Shown: piece after piece, positions 8,649-18,003 of the stretch
How positions within the stretch are numbered: position 1 is the first letter of the stretch
How the letters are laid out: each line of letters starts with the position of its first letter
Assembly (NCBI RefSeq): GCF_000472445.1
Contig: NZ_AXAJ01000006.1
Location: 275,591 to 339,590, forward strand
DNA from: Burkholderia sp. WSM2230
Lineage (GTDB): Bacteria > Pseudomonadota > Gammaproteobacteria > Burkholderiales > Burkholderiaceae
DNA length: 64,000 bases
Reading direction: 5' to 3'
Made by a program: the position numbers and the translations under genes
Notes under the pieces: model-generated
The model's database searches: none
Told to the model about the DNA's origin: nothing
What the model saw: only the letters and a program-made list of their open reading frames with translations

Positions 8649-9473
8649 GTGACTCATCCCAACGAGCTGCCTCTTTCTCCGCTTTCGGCGCTGCAATTTT
8701 ATGCAACGGCGCCCTACCCCTGCAGTTATCTCGACGGGCGCATTGCGCGCTCGCAGGTCGCCACACCCAGTCACCTGATCAACTCGGACGTCTATTCGGA
8801 TCTCGTGAAGGCCGGCTTCCGGCGCTCGGGCGTGTTCACCTATCGGCCGTATTGCGACGGTTGCCGCGCATGTGTGCCGGTGCGCGTGCCGGTGGACCGC
8901 TTCGAGCCGAACCGCACGCAGCGTCGCGTGTGGAAAAAACACGGCGAGCTGATCGCCACCGTTGCGCCGCTTCACTACGACGAAGAACACTACGCGCTCT
9001 ACATGCGCTATCAGTCGGCGCGGCATGCGGGCGGCGGCATGGACCGCGACAGCCGCGACCAGTACGAGCAGTTCCTGCTGCAAAGCCGGATCAACTCGCG
9101 GCTTGTCGAGTTCCGCGAGCCGCTACCGGATCGGCCCGACGCGCCCGGCGTGCTGCGCATGATCAGCATGATCGACATTCTCGGCGACGGGCTCTCGTCG
9201 GTGTACACCTTCTTCGAACCGGGGCTGCCGCACACGAGCTTCGGCACATACAACATCTACTGGCAGATCGAGCAGGCAAGGAGCCTCAAGCTGCCGTATG
9301 TGTACCTCGGCTACTGGATTCGCGAGAGTCCGAAGATGGCCTACAAGGCCAATTTCCGGCCGCTCGAGGGTTTGATCGACGGCGTGTGGCGGGTGCTCGA
9401 TCCTGCCGGCGTCGACCTCGCGCAGCATGGCGCCGGCTTGCAGGGCAAGCGCGGCGGGCCGCTGCGGCCTTGA
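8649..9473 (+). CDS. bpt: Aspartate/glutamate leucyltransferase (Bpt, ATE family)
   Basis: 274 residues. The N-terminal segment [15 protein letters not shown] and the cysteine cluster [12 protein letters not shown] are hallmarks of the ATE/Bpt family, followed by the C-terminal GNAT-like half with [18 protein letters not shown] and [12 protein letters not shown]. Bpt transfers leucine from Leu-tRNA to proteins with N-terminal Asp or Glu, creating a ClpS/ClpAP degron (established in Vibrio). It lies 108 bp downstream of aat, so both bacterial N-degron transferases sit together. Confidence 0.95.
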   Translation: MTHPNELPLSPLSALQFYATAPYPCSYLDGRIARSQVATPSHLINSDVYSDLVKAGFRRSGVFTYRPYCDGCRACVPVRVPVDRFEPNRTQRRVWKKHGELIATVAPLHYDEEHYALYMRYQSARHAGGGMDRDSRDQYEQFLLQSRINSRLVEFREPLPDRPDAPGVLRMISMIDILGDGLSSVYTFFEPGLPHTSFGTYNIYWQIEQARSLKLPYVYLGYWIRESPKMAYKANFRPLEGLIDGVWRVLDPAGVDLAQHGAGLQGKRGGPLRP

Positions 9474-9567
9474 GCGCATACCACATCCTTCTTGCGCCCC
9501 ATCTCATTGAAAGCACAAAGCCGGTAAAATAGCGGGTTCCCATTTTTCGGCCGCCCGGCTTCGTCCC

Positions 9568-10590
9568 GTGTTCAGCTCCCTGTATCCGCTCATACGCGCC
9601 CAACTCTTTCGCATGGACGCGGAAGACGCTCATCACCTGACCTTGCGCGCGCTCGGCGCCGCTGGCCGCACCGGCCTTGCGGGCACCCTCGCCGCGCGCA
9701 TGCCGGACGCGCCGCGCACGGTCATGGGGCTGACGTTCCGCAACCCGGTGGGACTCGCAGCGGGGCTCGACAAGGACGGCGCCGCGATTGACGGCCTCGC
9801 CGCGCTCGGCTTCGGCTTTATCGAAGTGGGCACGGTCACGCCGCGCGCGCAGCCGGGCAACCCGCGCCCGCGCATGTTCCGGCTGCCGCAAGCGCAGGCC
9901 GTGATCAACCGCATGGGCTTTAACAACGCGGGCGTCGACCAGTTCGTGAAGAACGTGCAGGCCGCGCGTTATCGCGGCATTCTTGGCCTGAACATCGGCA
10001 AGAACGCCGATACACCGATCGAACGCGCCGCCGACGACTATCTCTACTGCCTCGAGCGCGTCTATCCGTTCGCGAGCTATGTGACGGTCAACATCTCGTC
10101 GCCGAATACGAAGAACCTGCGCCAGCTGCAAGGCGCGGACGAACTCGACGCACTGCTCGCGGCGCTCAAGGACAAGCAGCAGCGTCTGGCCGACTTGCAC
10201 GGCAAGCTCGTGCCGCTCGCGCTGAAAATCGCCCCCGACCTCGACGACGAGCAGATCAAGTCGATCGCCGACACGCTGTTGCGCCACCGCTTCGAAGGCG
10301 TGATCGCCACCAATACCACGCTGTCGCGGACCGCCGTCGCGGGCATGCAATACGGCGACGAAGCCGGCGGCCTGTCGGGCAAGCCGGTGTTCGACGCGTC
10401 GAACAAAGTGATCCGCAAGCTGCGCGCCGAAGTCGGCGAGACGGTGCCGATCATCGGCGTGGGTGGGATTTTTTCCGGCGACGACGCGCGCGCCAAGCTC
10501 GCCGCGGGCGCCTCGCTCGTGCAGCTTTATACCGGCTTCATCTATCGCGGACCGGCGCTCATCGGCGAATGCGTTCAGGCGTTGCGCTAG
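9568..10590 (+). CDS. pyrD: Dihydroorotate dehydrogenase (quinone), class 2
   Basis: 340 residues from a GTG start ([22 protein letters not shown]). The amphipathic N-terminal helix used for membrane and quinone contact is present, marking class 2. Catalytic and FMN-binding segments include [49 protein letters not shown] and, at the C-terminus, [12 protein letters not shown] and [13 protein letters not shown]. It oxidises dihydroorotate to orotate in pyrimidine synthesis, passing electrons to quinones. It is 94 bp downstream of bpt, same strand. Confidence 0.97.
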   Translation: MFSSLYPLIRAQLFRMDAEDAHHLTLRALGAAGRTGLAGTLAARMPDAPRTVMGLTFRNPVGLAAGLDKDGAAIDGLAALGFGFIEVGTVTPRAQPGNPRPRMFRLPQAQAVINRMGFNNAGVDQFVKNVQAARYRGILGLNIGKNADTPIERAADDYLYCLERVYPFASYVTVNISSPNTKNLRQLQGADELDALLAALKDKQQRLADLHGKLVPLALKIAPDLDDEQIKSIADTLLRHRFEGVIATNTTLSRTAVAGMQYGDEAGGLSGKPVFDASNKVIRKLRAEVGETVPIIGVGGIFSGDDARAKLAAGASLVQLYTGFIYRGPALIGECVQALR

Positions 10591-10744
10591 CCGCCTCGCG
10601 TGTATGCGGCGCTCATGCGCTGCTCATGCGCTGGCCGCATGCGCGCCTCGTCATACAGACATGAGCAATCGATATTTAGCTTCGGGCGGTCTGCTTTGTT
10701 AAGCTTTCGTCCGCTGTAACACACACGAACAAAAAAGGACCACG

Positions 10745-11539
10745 ATGCAACTTCGCTTGTTGAAAAAGCTTTTCGCCGCCGCTTTGATCGGCGCTTCGTT
10801 CACCGCGGTCGCGGCTCACGCCGAAGACCTGCTGGATCAGGTCAAGCAGCGCGGCACGCTGCGCGTCGGCCTGGAAGGCACCTTCCCTCCGTTCAATTCG
10901 AAAGCGCCGTCGGGCGAGCTGGTCGGCTATGACGTCGACATCGCCAAGGCTGTCGCCGCGAAGCTCGGCGTGAAGCCGGAATTCGTCACGACCGAATGGA
11001 GCGGCATCATTGCGGGCCTGCAAGCCGGCAAGTTCGACGTGATCGTGAACCAGGTCGGCATTACGGACGCGCGCAAGCAGGCGCTCGACTTCTCGCCGGC
11101 CTACACGTATTCCGCCGCGCAGTTGATCCAGCGTAAGGACGACACGCGCCAGTTCAAGTCGCTCGACGATCTGAAGGGCAAGAAGCTCGGCGTCGGCCTC
11201 GGCACCAACTACATGGACATGGCGAAGTCCGTGCCGGGCATCGACGTGAAGACGTATCCAGGCGCGCCCGAATACCTGCGCGATCTCGCGGCCGGCCGTC
11301 TCGACGCGGCGCTCAACGACCGCCTGATGCTCGCCTACCTCCTCAAGAACTCGCAGTTGCCGCTGCGCACCGGCGCGAACGTCGGCGCGGGCAACCCGTC
11401 AGGCATTCCGTTCAGGAAGAACAACCCGAAATTCGCCAAAGCAATCGATGACGCGATGACGCAGCTCGAAGCCGACGGCACGTTCGCGAAGATTTCCGAC
11501 AAGTGGTTCGGTATCGACGTGAGCAAGCCGATCAAATAA
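10745..11539 (+). CDS. Amino-acid ABC transporter substrate-binding protein
   Basis: 264 residues. A signal peptide (MQLRLLKKLFAAALIGASF, cleavage probably after VAAHA) leads into a family 3 solute-binding fold: RGTLRVGLEGTFPPFNSK, GYDVDIAKAVAAKLG, FDVIVNQVGITDARK and the C-terminal DKWFGIDVSK. The pattern is closest to cystine/polar amino-acid binding proteins of the FliY/TcyJ type (inference). It is periplasmic and delivers ligand to the permease encoded 112 bp downstream. A strong hairpin lies in that gap. Confidence 0.92.
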   Translation: MQLRLLKKLFAAALIGASFTAVAAHAEDLLDQVKQRGTLRVGLEGTFPPFNSKAPSGELVGYDVDIAKAVAAKLGVKPEFVTTEWSGIIAGLQAGKFDVIVNQVGITDARKQALDFSPAYTYSAAQLIQRKDDTRQFKSLDDLKGKKLGVGLGTNYMDMAKSVPGIDVKTYPGAPEYLRDLAAGRLDAALNDRLMLAYLLKNSQLPLRTGANVGAGNPSGIPFRKNNPKFAKAIDDAMTQLEADGTFAKISDKWFGIDVSKPIK

Positions 11540-11557
11540 GCGGCTCGCGGTGAAACG

Positions 11558-11588
11558 AAGGGCGGCATGCCTCGAATGCCGCCCTTTG
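11558..11588 (+). terminator. Hairpin between binding-protein and permease genes
   Basis: AAGGGCGGCAT (11558-11568) and ATGCCGCCCTT (11576-11586) form a perfect 11-bp stem with a 7-nt loop, followed by only a short T run. Within an ABC operon such a hairpin usually protects or partly terminates the message, so that more binding protein than permease is made. Confidence 0.75.
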
Positions 11589-11651
11589 TACTTCTGCAGC
11601 ACGCGCTCTCACTGACACTGTGCGCCTTGCGCGCCAACCCGAGCACCGCTC

Positions 11652-12311
11652 ATGTCCACCACTTCCCTGCTCGTCGAATCGCTTCCTGTGCTCGCGCAGG
11701 GCGCCGTCCTGACGGTCAAGTTCGCCGTTCTGTCGATGTTCTTCGGCCTGATCGCGGGCGGCGTGCTCGCGCTGATGGGTGTGAGCCACAGCCGCACACT
11801 GAACCGGCTCGCGCGTATCTACGTGAGCGTGATGCGCGGCACGCCGCTGCTCGTGCAGATCTTCGTGATCTACTACGGCTTGCCGAGCTTCGGCATTTCG
11901 CTCGAACCGACGCCGGCCGGCGTGATCGCGTTGTCGGCGAACGTGGCTGCGTATCTGTCGGAGAGCATGCGCGGCGCGATTCTCGGCATACACCAGGGAC
12001 AATGGCTCGCCGCCTACAGCCTCGGGCTCTCACGGCGGCAGACGCTGCGATACGTGATCGCGCCGCAGGCGCTGCGCATCGCTGTGCCGAGTCTGTCGAA
12101 CAGTCTCATCAGCCTCATCAAGGACACGTCGCTCGTGTCGGTCATTACCGTGACGGAACTGCTGCGCAGTGCGCAGGAAATCATCGCGTCGACGTATCAG
12201 CCCTTGCCGCTTTACCTCGCAGCCGCCGCCGTCTATTGGGTGCTGTGCCAGATACTCGAGATGCTGCAACGCTGGTACGAACGGCGCCTCGCGTTGCCCT
12301 CACGGCACTGA
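11652..12311 (+). CDS. Amino-acid ABC transporter permease (HisM/GlnP family)
   Basis: 219 residues with about five membrane helices. The family signature region is visible at RIYVSVMRGTPLLVQIFVIYYG near the middle. The EAA-type loop that contacts the ATPase follows as AAYSLGLSRRQTLRYVIAPQALR, then PSLSNSLISLIKDTSLVSVI. It is the inner-membrane partner of the binding protein upstream. The ATP-binding subunit is not in this neighbourhood: the next gene runs in the opposite direction. Confidence 0.93.
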   Translation: MSTTSLLVESLPVLAQGAVLTVKFAVLSMFFGLIAGGVLALMGVSHSRTLNRLARIYVSVMRGTPLLVQIFVIYYGLPSFGISLEPTPAGVIALSANVAAYLSESMRGAILGIHQGQWLAAYSLGLSRRQTLRYVIAPQALRIAVPSLSNSLISLIKDTSLVSVITVTELLRSAQEIIASTYQPLPLYLAAAAVYWVLCQILEMLQRWYERRLALPSRH

Positions 12312-12411
12312 GCACGCGCGAGCGGCAGAGTCGGCCCGGCAGCGGATGCAGTGCCTGCCCTGCATTCCGCAGCCCGCGTAGTGGATCGCTCGTCACGAAA
12401 GGCAGGCCCGC

Positions 12412-13521
12412 TCACTCGCCCGCGAATTTGAGCCCTAGCGCCGCGCGCGCGGCATCGGCCATCGCGATCATCTGCAGCGACCTGCTGTGCGGCATCAGCG
12501 GGCTTTCGAGCTGGCCCGCGCGGATCAGCTCGCAGAAATGCGCGGTCTCGTAGTTGAGGCCACCTCCTTCGAAGGGCTCATCGAGCTCGACCACGCGGCC
12601 GTCCGCATAGCGGATCGTCGCGCGCGACGGGTTCCACCACGGCTCGTGAATCGTTACGTGGCCGCCCTTCGCCATCAGCAGCGCGTCGCCCTTTCCGTGC
12701 AGGTCCAGGCCGCAAAAGAGCTGCGCGATGCCGCGCTCGTGCCGGCTGTTGAGACTCGCAAACGTATCGACGCCAGTCGGTCCGAGCCGCCCCAGCGTTT
12801 GCACGTCGAGCGGCGCGCCGAGCCAGTCCACCGCAAGAAACATTTCGTAGATGCCGATATCGAGCAACGCGCCGCCCGCGTGCTCGAACGACAGCGACGG
12901 GTGATCGTCGGGCACGCCGGGAACCGAGCAGCCGGCCCGCACGAGGCCCATTTCGCCGATCGGATCGTCATTCAGATGCGTGCGCAACTTTCTGTACAAC
13001 GGATAAAACGGCGGCTTCATCGCCTCCATGAAGAGCCGTTGCGCGCCGCGCGCGGCGTCGAGCACGCGCTCGAGTTGCCGCCTGTTGATAGTCGCCGGCT
13101 TTTCGCACAGCACGTGCAGGCCGGCTTGCAGCGCGGCGACCGCATAATCGGCATGGCTGTCCTGCATGGTGGCGACGTAGAGTGCGTCGATGCCGCTTGC
13201 CAGCAGCGCGTCGAAACTCGGAGCGCGCTGGACGCCGAACTCGTCGGCGAAAGCCTGGGTGGACTCGGGCCGCCGCGACCACAGCGCGGTGAGACGCGCG
13301 TCGGGCACATGTGCGAGGCCCTGCGCGAACCGCCGCGCAATGCGACCGGCGCCGACGATGCCCCAACGGATAGGGTCGTCAGCAGTTTGCTGGGCGGCGG
13401 CTGTGTTGCCCGGTTTCGCGGCGAGCGTGGTGTTGCTCTCGTCGGCGGTTGCGCCGGCGGTCGGGTTAGGGGTTGGGGTGGCAGTTGTGCCGGCAGTCGG
13501 CTTGGCGGTTGTCACGATCAC
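12412..13521 (-). CDS. Gfo/Idh/MocA family NAD(P)-dependent oxidoreductase
   Basis: 369 residues from a GTG start. The Rossmann motif WGIVGAGRIARRFAQG sits at about residue 54, unusually far in, because the first 50 residues are a Thr/Ala/Pro-rich run (TTATPTPNPTAGATA). The catalytic-region motif CEKPATINRRQLERVL, with its EKP, is present, as is the C-terminal sheet domain with GGALLDIGIYEMFLAVDWLG. These enzymes oxidise or reduce sugars and cyclitols; the trans-dihydrodiol/glucose-fructose oxidoreductase-like subgroup is most similar by eye. The FadR-type regulator 222 bp upstream on the same strand may control it (inference). Confidence 0.88.
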   Translation of the reverse strand: MIVTTAKPTAGTTATPTPNPTAGATADESNTTLAAKPGNTAAAQQTADDPIRWGIVGAGRIARRFAQGLAHVPDARLTALWSRRPESTQAFADEFGVQRAPSFDALLASGIDALYVATMQDSHADYAVAALQAGLHVLCEKPATINRRQLERVLDAARGAQRLFMEAMKPPFYPLYRKLRTHLNDDPIGEMGLVRAGCSVPGVPDDHPSLSFEHAGGALLDIGIYEMFLAVDWLGAPLDVQTLGRLGPTGVDTFASLNSRHERGIAQLFCGLDLHGKGDALLMAKGGHVTIHEPWWNPSRATIRYADGRVVELDEPFEGGGLNYETAHFCELIRAGQLESPLMPHSRSLQMIAMADAARAALGLKFAGE

Positions 13522-13743
13522 ACGGCGTCCATGCGGTTAACGGGAACCGCCATTGTCGCGCATGTGGCGCATGTGCCGCATGGAGGGCATCTGCGCCGTT
13601 TGCTCCATTTGCGCCAGACGCGCCACCTATTGCGTGCCCCGCCGAATCACAACCGCAAAAATCCCACGCCACTATGCGAACACACAGCAGCGCCGAGCCC
13701 CTGCCCCGCGCCGCGCCGCGCTCTCCAGCGTGCGGGCCGCTCG

Positions 13744-14472
13744 TCAGCCGCGCGCGGGCGGAATCGGCGGCGCGGCGGCGAAGGTGCCGGCGATCTCCTC
13801 GGTCGTGGAGTCGATCATCGCCATCGACGCGAGTTCGGCTTCTTTCGGGTCGCGCCGCTCGATCGCCTCGACCACGCGCCGATGCGAGTTCACCGCCGAT
13901 TCCCACATGCCCTCTCGAGCGGTAACGATCGGATTGCCCGTCGACAGCGCGCCGCGAATGATCGCCGCCATCTGCTTGAAGAACTGGTTGCCGCTCGCCA
14001 CGACGATGCGCGTATGAAACAGCTCGTCGGCTTCCTGATAACCCGCCTCGTCCGGATGGATCACGCGGAACGCCTCGAACGCATCGCGCACCGCCGCGAT
14101 GTCGGCCGCGCTACCCCGGGAAGCGGCCTGCGCCGACGCACGCGGTTCGATCAGAATGCGAAACTCGATGACGTCGCGCAGAAACAGCGGATCGGGCTTC
14201 GCGCGAAAACGCCAGTTCACGACGTCCTCGTCGATCATGCGCCAGTCGCTCATTGGACGGATGCGGGTGCCGATCTTCGGGCGCACGTCGAGCATGTCGC
14301 GCGCGAGCAGCATCGAGAGCGCCTCGCGCATGACGGTGCGGCTCACGTCGAACTCTTTCGACAGCACGTCTTGCGGCGGCAGTATCGCGCCGTATTTCTC
14401 CTCGACGATCCCTGTGACGAGGCCATCCATCACCTTGCTCACCAGCGATCGATCCTTGTTTGCCTGTTCCAT
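13744..14472 (-). CDS. FadR-subfamily GntR transcriptional regulator
   Basis: 242 residues from MEQANKDRSLVSKVMDG (ATG at 14472); a further upstream ATG at 14562 is less likely. The N-terminal winged helix is clear: ILPPQDVLSKEFDVSRTVMREALSML followed by KIGTRIRP. The C-terminal FCD domain (EFRILIEPRASAQAA ... DELFHTRIVVASGN ... HRRVVEAIERRD) keeps the His/Asp residues that bind metal and ligand. The segment DWRMIDEDVVNWRF resembles the sugar-acid regulators of the DgoR type. It probably represses a nearby sugar-catabolic gene, possibly the oxidoreductase downstream. Confidence 0.9.
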   Translation of the reverse strand: MEQANKDRSLVSKVMDGLVTGIVEEKYGAILPPQDVLSKEFDVSRTVMREALSMLLARDMLDVRPKIGTRIRPMSDWRMIDEDVVNWRFRAKPDPLFLRDVIEFRILIEPRASAQAASRGSAADIAAVRDAFEAFRVIHPDEAGYQEADELFHTRIVVASGNQFFKQMAAIIRGALSTGNPIVTAREGMWESAVNSHRRVVEAIERRDPKEAELASMAMIDSTTEEIAGTFAAAPPIPPARG

Positions 14473-14546
14473 GACCCTCTCCCCGAAGCGGTGTTCGCCC
14501 CCGCGTAGCCTGTTGATAAACCGCCCTTTTGTGTGTTTTATCGTCG

Positions 14547-14563
14547 CGTGGTGTTCATCCACG
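14547..14563. promoter_or_regulatory. Inverted repeat, possible operator upstream of the GntR-type gene
   Basis: CGTGG (14547-14551) and CCACG (14559-14563) flank a 7-bp spacer, 75 bp upstream of the regulator's start. Size and position would suit autoregulation by a FadR-type dimer, but the site is assigned only by symmetry. Confidence 0.35.
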
Positions 14564-14766
14564 ATACGTTGCTAGCTTCACAACCGTTACGCCAGTTGGG
14601 ACACTTCCTGACAGGGTTATCCCTCTGAAGAATTGTTTCTTCCGTGTAACGCGATACGTCCCCGCGGACCGTAAGTTTGCGTGTCAAGCATGCCTGCCGC
14701 GCGGACTTTGCATCGTGCGAAGACGCACGTAGCAGGTCAAATTGTCTGAACCGAACACGACGCCGG

Positions 14767-14988
14767 TCAATCGTGACTTGCCGCAAGAGCCGGGCCCGCA
14801 CCCGAACACGGCGCGACGCATGAGTGAGTCCGGCATGAAGCGTTCGGCGTCATCGCATGCAGGCGCTCGCCGCTGCCCGTCGAGATCACAACTACGCCGG
14901 TCGCGAAGCGGCCTAACGCATGGCGAAAGCGCCGCTCGTCGAATGCGGCTGCATTGGGCCCGTCAATCCGCAGTGCCTGAGCGTGCAT
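14767..14988 (-). pseudogene. Flavin reductase-like domain, truncated remnant
   Basis: Starts MHAQALRIDGPNAAAFDERR and reads well into the flavin-reductase N-terminal pattern RFRHALGRFATGVVVIST then LHAMTPNA. It then runs out of frame: after the Asn-Ala pair, a one-base shift would continue as FMPDSLMRRAVFG, and both frames stop soon after. Intact enzymes are about 160-180 residues; only about 45 aligned residues remain. Its start overlaps the end of the methyltransferase gene by 26 bp. Probably a decayed partner of a two-component monooxygenase. Confidence 0.7.
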
Positions 14989-15832
14989 GGCCGCTCTCCT
15001 CGTCGAGGCGATACGCGGCAAGCGGCTTGTGCGCGATGAAGTGGAACCACCACGCGTCGCTCACGTCGACGTCGTCGCCAATACGGTTGCCCGCGCAACT
15101 ATCGAACACCGCATCGCATTGCAAGCCGACCTGCGCCAGTTGCCGGCGCTGTTCGCCAAGCGTTGTGTAGACGATCACAATGCCGAAGTTGTGAGCCGCC
15201 GCAGTCTTGACCGAGTAGCCACCGTAGTCGCGATTGAGCTTGACGTTGCGCACGTAATTGAGCGAGCCGAGTTGGAAGCGGCGCATTGAACGCAGCGTGC
15301 GCCAGCCGAGCTTGAGCGGATTGAACGTGAACTGCGGCAGCAGTTGCCAGATATTCTCGCGATAGCCGGGGCCGCCGCGATTATGCGACGAGAAGAACAC
15401 ATAGCCGCCTGGCCGCACCACGCGATACATTTCCTCGAGGATCTTCACGCGATCGTCGTAGTCCACGCAGTCGATGCCGTTCCAGCTGAACGCGGCGAGC
15501 CCGTAGTGATCGGACGGAAGTTCGGACATATCGCGCGCATCCATGTGCCGCAAATCGCGGCCCGGGTAGCGCGATCTCGCCATCTGCAGCAGCTTCGGGG
15601 TGTAGTCGACGCCGGTGTAGTCGTTCGAGATGGCGAGCATGAGCGGAATCGTGCGGCCGGTGCCAATGCCGATGTCGAGCAGCGGCGCTTGCGAACAGCG
15701 CGGTGCGAGCCACTCAAAAGCGGCCTCTTCGCCTGCGTCGGAAAACGTTTTGTCGGCCGTGAAAACGCGCGCCGCGTCGCGAGAATTCCACGCCACGCGA
15801 TTGATGCGGTCCAGCTCGGATTGACTATTCAC
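14963..15832 (-). CDS. SAM-dependent methyltransferase
   Basis: 289 residues from a GTG at 15832, preceded by a perfect GGAGG at good spacing; a longer reading frame upstream overlaps the neighbouring gene and is rejected. The class I methyltransferase motif I is LLDIGIGTGRTIPLML, followed by the acidic residue of VDYTPKLLQMA, DARDMSELP and ILEEMYRVVRPGGYVFFSSHN. The substrate is unknown. As the last intact gene of a leftward group with a two-domain hydrolase and a GT2 glycosyltransferase, it could methylate a sugar of the polysaccharide or its lipid-linked precursor (inference). Confidence 0.85.
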   Translation of the reverse strand: MNSQSELDRINRVAWNSRDAARVFTADKTFSDAGEEAAFEWLAPRCSQAPLLDIGIGTGRTIPLMLAISNDYTGVDYTPKLLQMARSRYPGRDLRHMDARDMSELPSDHYGLAAFSWNGIDCVDYDDRVKILEEMYRVVRPGGYVFFSSHNRGGPGYRENIWQLLPQFTFNPLKLGWRTLRSMRRFQLGSLNYVRNVKLNRDYGGYSVKTAAAHNFGIVIVYTTLGEQRRQLAQVGLQCDAVFDSCAGNRIGDDVDVSDAWWFHFIAHKPLAAYRLDEESGHARSGTAD

Positions 15833-15962
15833 GGCACGCCTCCGGCGCAAAGAAAGCGCGCCGCGCATGGATGAAGATCGGCTCGCCCAGCGGCGCGCTG
15901 GCAAGCAGAGAGGAACAGTGCGCAGCGTCGCGCCATGCGTGACACGCCGCGCCACGATGCCA

Positions 15963-17870
15963 TCAGGCTTCCCCGGATAAACGAAACGCGCGCGCGTGCC
16001 TCGCAAGCCACTGCGCAGCGCGCACACGGCGGCCGCCACGATCTTCCGCTGCCAAGCCGCCCGCGTCGCCTGCCGCGGCGCCGGGCTTCTCGCCGAACTG
16101 ACTTCGATAGAAGCTCTCGAAATACGACATCACGTTTTCCTGCGCGCTGGCGGACAGAATCGCATGATCGGTGTGCTCGCAAAACGACACGCGCACGCGG
16201 CGCAGACGCCGTAAGCGAGTGCCACGGACTCCGAAATACTTCTCGAGCTCCTCGACACCGTCGTCGAATACGCCGTACAGCAGCCGCGTTTCGACACCGC
16301 GCGCATCCAGCGCCGCGAATGGACGCCGCTCCTCGCTCGCGCCGAGTTCCAGGCCGCTCATGCGCTCGACGCGGTCGGCAAGCGTCGCGCGCATACGCGA
16401 CGCAAAACGGACAGCCAGTTCGCGCACGACCGGCCAGCCGCCCGTCTGCCCTTTGACCACACGCAGCCACTTGTGCGGCTCGCACATCGAGCGCAGATAG
16501 CTGCGCGTCGAGCCGATCGCCGCAACCCGCACGGTCGGCTTGCCGTGTTCGTCGCAGATGTTGCGCCACGTGAATTTCTGCAGATTGACGAGGACCGCAC
16601 CGGTCACCGCGGGTTCGCGCGATGCCGCATAGAGACCGACGTAAGCGCCCGCGCAGATGCCGAGCAGCACGACGCCGGCATGGCCGCGCGCCGCGAGCCA
16701 GCGCGCGGCGCAGGCCGCGTCGTGGGCGCCGTCCTGCGCATAGAGCGCATCGAGCGTGACGGCGTCGAGCGAAGGCTGGCTGTCGCCCAGTCCGCCGAGA
16801 TCGACGCGCAGCGAGGCGATGCCTTGCCGCGCGAGACGCCGCGCGAAGCGCACGCTGAGTCGCGCGTTGCCGATTCTGGATACGGCACCCGTGTTGACCA
16901 TCAGCACCGCGGGCGCGAGCGCACCGCTCGCCGCCGCGCTCTGTGCGCCAGGTGCGTTAGGCGCGCAGTAGATGCCGAACATCCTCCCGCCGTCGATGCA
17001 CACCGGCGTTTCGGTCACGCCCGCCTCGACCGTGTGCGAGGGTGGATCGTCAGCGTCGATGACGGCTGTGCCCGCGTGCAGCGCAGGTGCAGCAACATCG
17101 TTTGATTGCGCTGCCAGCCAGTTCTCGACCAACCCGAACGCCGCATGCGGAACCTCGCTGTCGAGCGATTCCATCATGAACTTGCTGTACTCGTCGAAGC
17201 CCTGTCGCTCGACCGCGATGCCCTGCTCGCGATAATGCGCAGCAAGCGCATCCGCGCGCGTGGGGTCGAGCGAATCGAGTATCAAAACGCGCCTCGCGGG
17301 CGCCGGCGCATCGCGGCGCAGATCGACGGCGCGCAAACTGTCGAGCGTGTCGCGATAGAGGCGAAAGCCGTACGCCTCGACGAACTCGTCGGTGTCGGGC
17401 TCGGGTGTGCAATCCATCGCTGCAGGCATCGAAAGCCATTGACGATACCCGGCGCGCAACTCGCGCTGATAGTTCTTGCCGGAGAGCACCGGCGACAGCA
17501 AAACCAGCCCGTCGACCTCGCCCAGTTCCTGAGCGGCGAGTGCGGCGAGCGTGGCGCCGAGCCGCAAACCGCACAAGCTCACGCGTTCGACGCCTCGCGA
17601 GTGCCGCAGCAGCGCCACGGCCTGCCTGATGCTGTCGATCCACGCGCGCCAGCGGCCCGGCTCGCTCGCGTAACCCGCGGAGTCGCCCGTGCCCGGATAG
17701 TCGAAGCGCAGCACCGCGATGCCGCGCGCGGCGAGGCGCTCGGCCAGCCGCCGCATGCCACGATAGGTGCAGAGCGCGTCGTAGCCGAACGGGTAGCACA
17801 GCACCACGCCGTGCGGCCCGGCTGCCGGATGCAACCAGCCGAACTGGCCATCGAAGACTACGGGCCTCAC
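15963..17870 (-). CDS. Two-domain alpha/beta hydrolase-like protein with altered nucleophile elbows
   Basis: 635 residues from the GTG at 17870, which has GAGGAG six bases upstream. Two alpha/beta-hydrolase domains lie in tandem. Domain 1 (about 1-255) has HGVVLCYPFGY, then RFDYPGTGDSAG, then an elbow GLRLG at 101-105, where the nucleophile position is Arg. Domain 2 (about 285-590) has RVDLGGLGDS and an elbow GICAG at 404-408, with Cys at the nucleophile position, and a late His in FCEHTDHAIL. The first domain resembles the hydrolases found with exosortase/PEP-CTERM polysaccharide loci (family recollection). Probably cytoplasmic: no signal peptide. Its role may be acyl transfer or hydrolysis on glycan precursors. 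Confidence 0.8.
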   Translation of the reverse strand: MRPVVFDGQFGWLHPAAGPHGVVLCYPFGYDALCTYRGMRRLAERLAARGIAVLRFDYPGTGDSAGYASEPGRWRAWIDSIRQAVALLRHSRGVERVSLCGLRLGATLAALAAQELGEVDGLVLLSPVLSGKNYQRELRAGYRQWLSMPAAMDCTPEPDTDEFVEAYGFRLYRDTLDSLRAVDLRRDAPAPARRVLILDSLDPTRADALAAHYREQGIAVERQGFDEYSKFMMESLDSEVPHAAFGLVENWLAAQSNDVAAPALHAGTAVIDADDPPSHTVEAGVTETPVCIDGGRMFGIYCAPNAPGAQSAAASGALAPAVLMVNTGAVSRIGNARLSVRFARRLARQGIASLRVDLGGLGDSQPSLDAVTLDALYAQDGAHDAACAARWLAARGHAGVVLLGICAGAYVGLYAASREPAVTGAVLVNLQKFTWRNICDEHGKPTVRVAAIGSTRSYLRSMCEPHKWLRVVKGQTGGWPVVRELAVRFASRMRATLADRVERMSGLELGASEERRPFAALDARGVETRLLYGVFDDGVEELEKYFGVRGTRLRRLRRVRVSFCEHTDHAILSASAQENVMSYFESFYRSQFGEKPGAAAGDAGGLAAEDRGGRRVRAAQWLARHARAFRLSGEA

Positions 17871-18003
17871 GCTACGCTCCTCACAGGTCTCCTTTCGGGC
17901 ATTAGAGCAAAGCCCGCCCCTCGCCTCTGTACGCCCCGCCACATTGGCCCGGGCTCATGCAAGAGCCACGCGCGGCGCGAACTGATGGTAAGCGACGCCC
18001 GGC

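Noticed and set aside
12487..14508. A 673-residue open frame on the plus strand
   Set aside because: Lies antisense to the oxidoreductase and GntR genes; Arg/His-rich composition, typical of antisense frames in GC-rich DNA.
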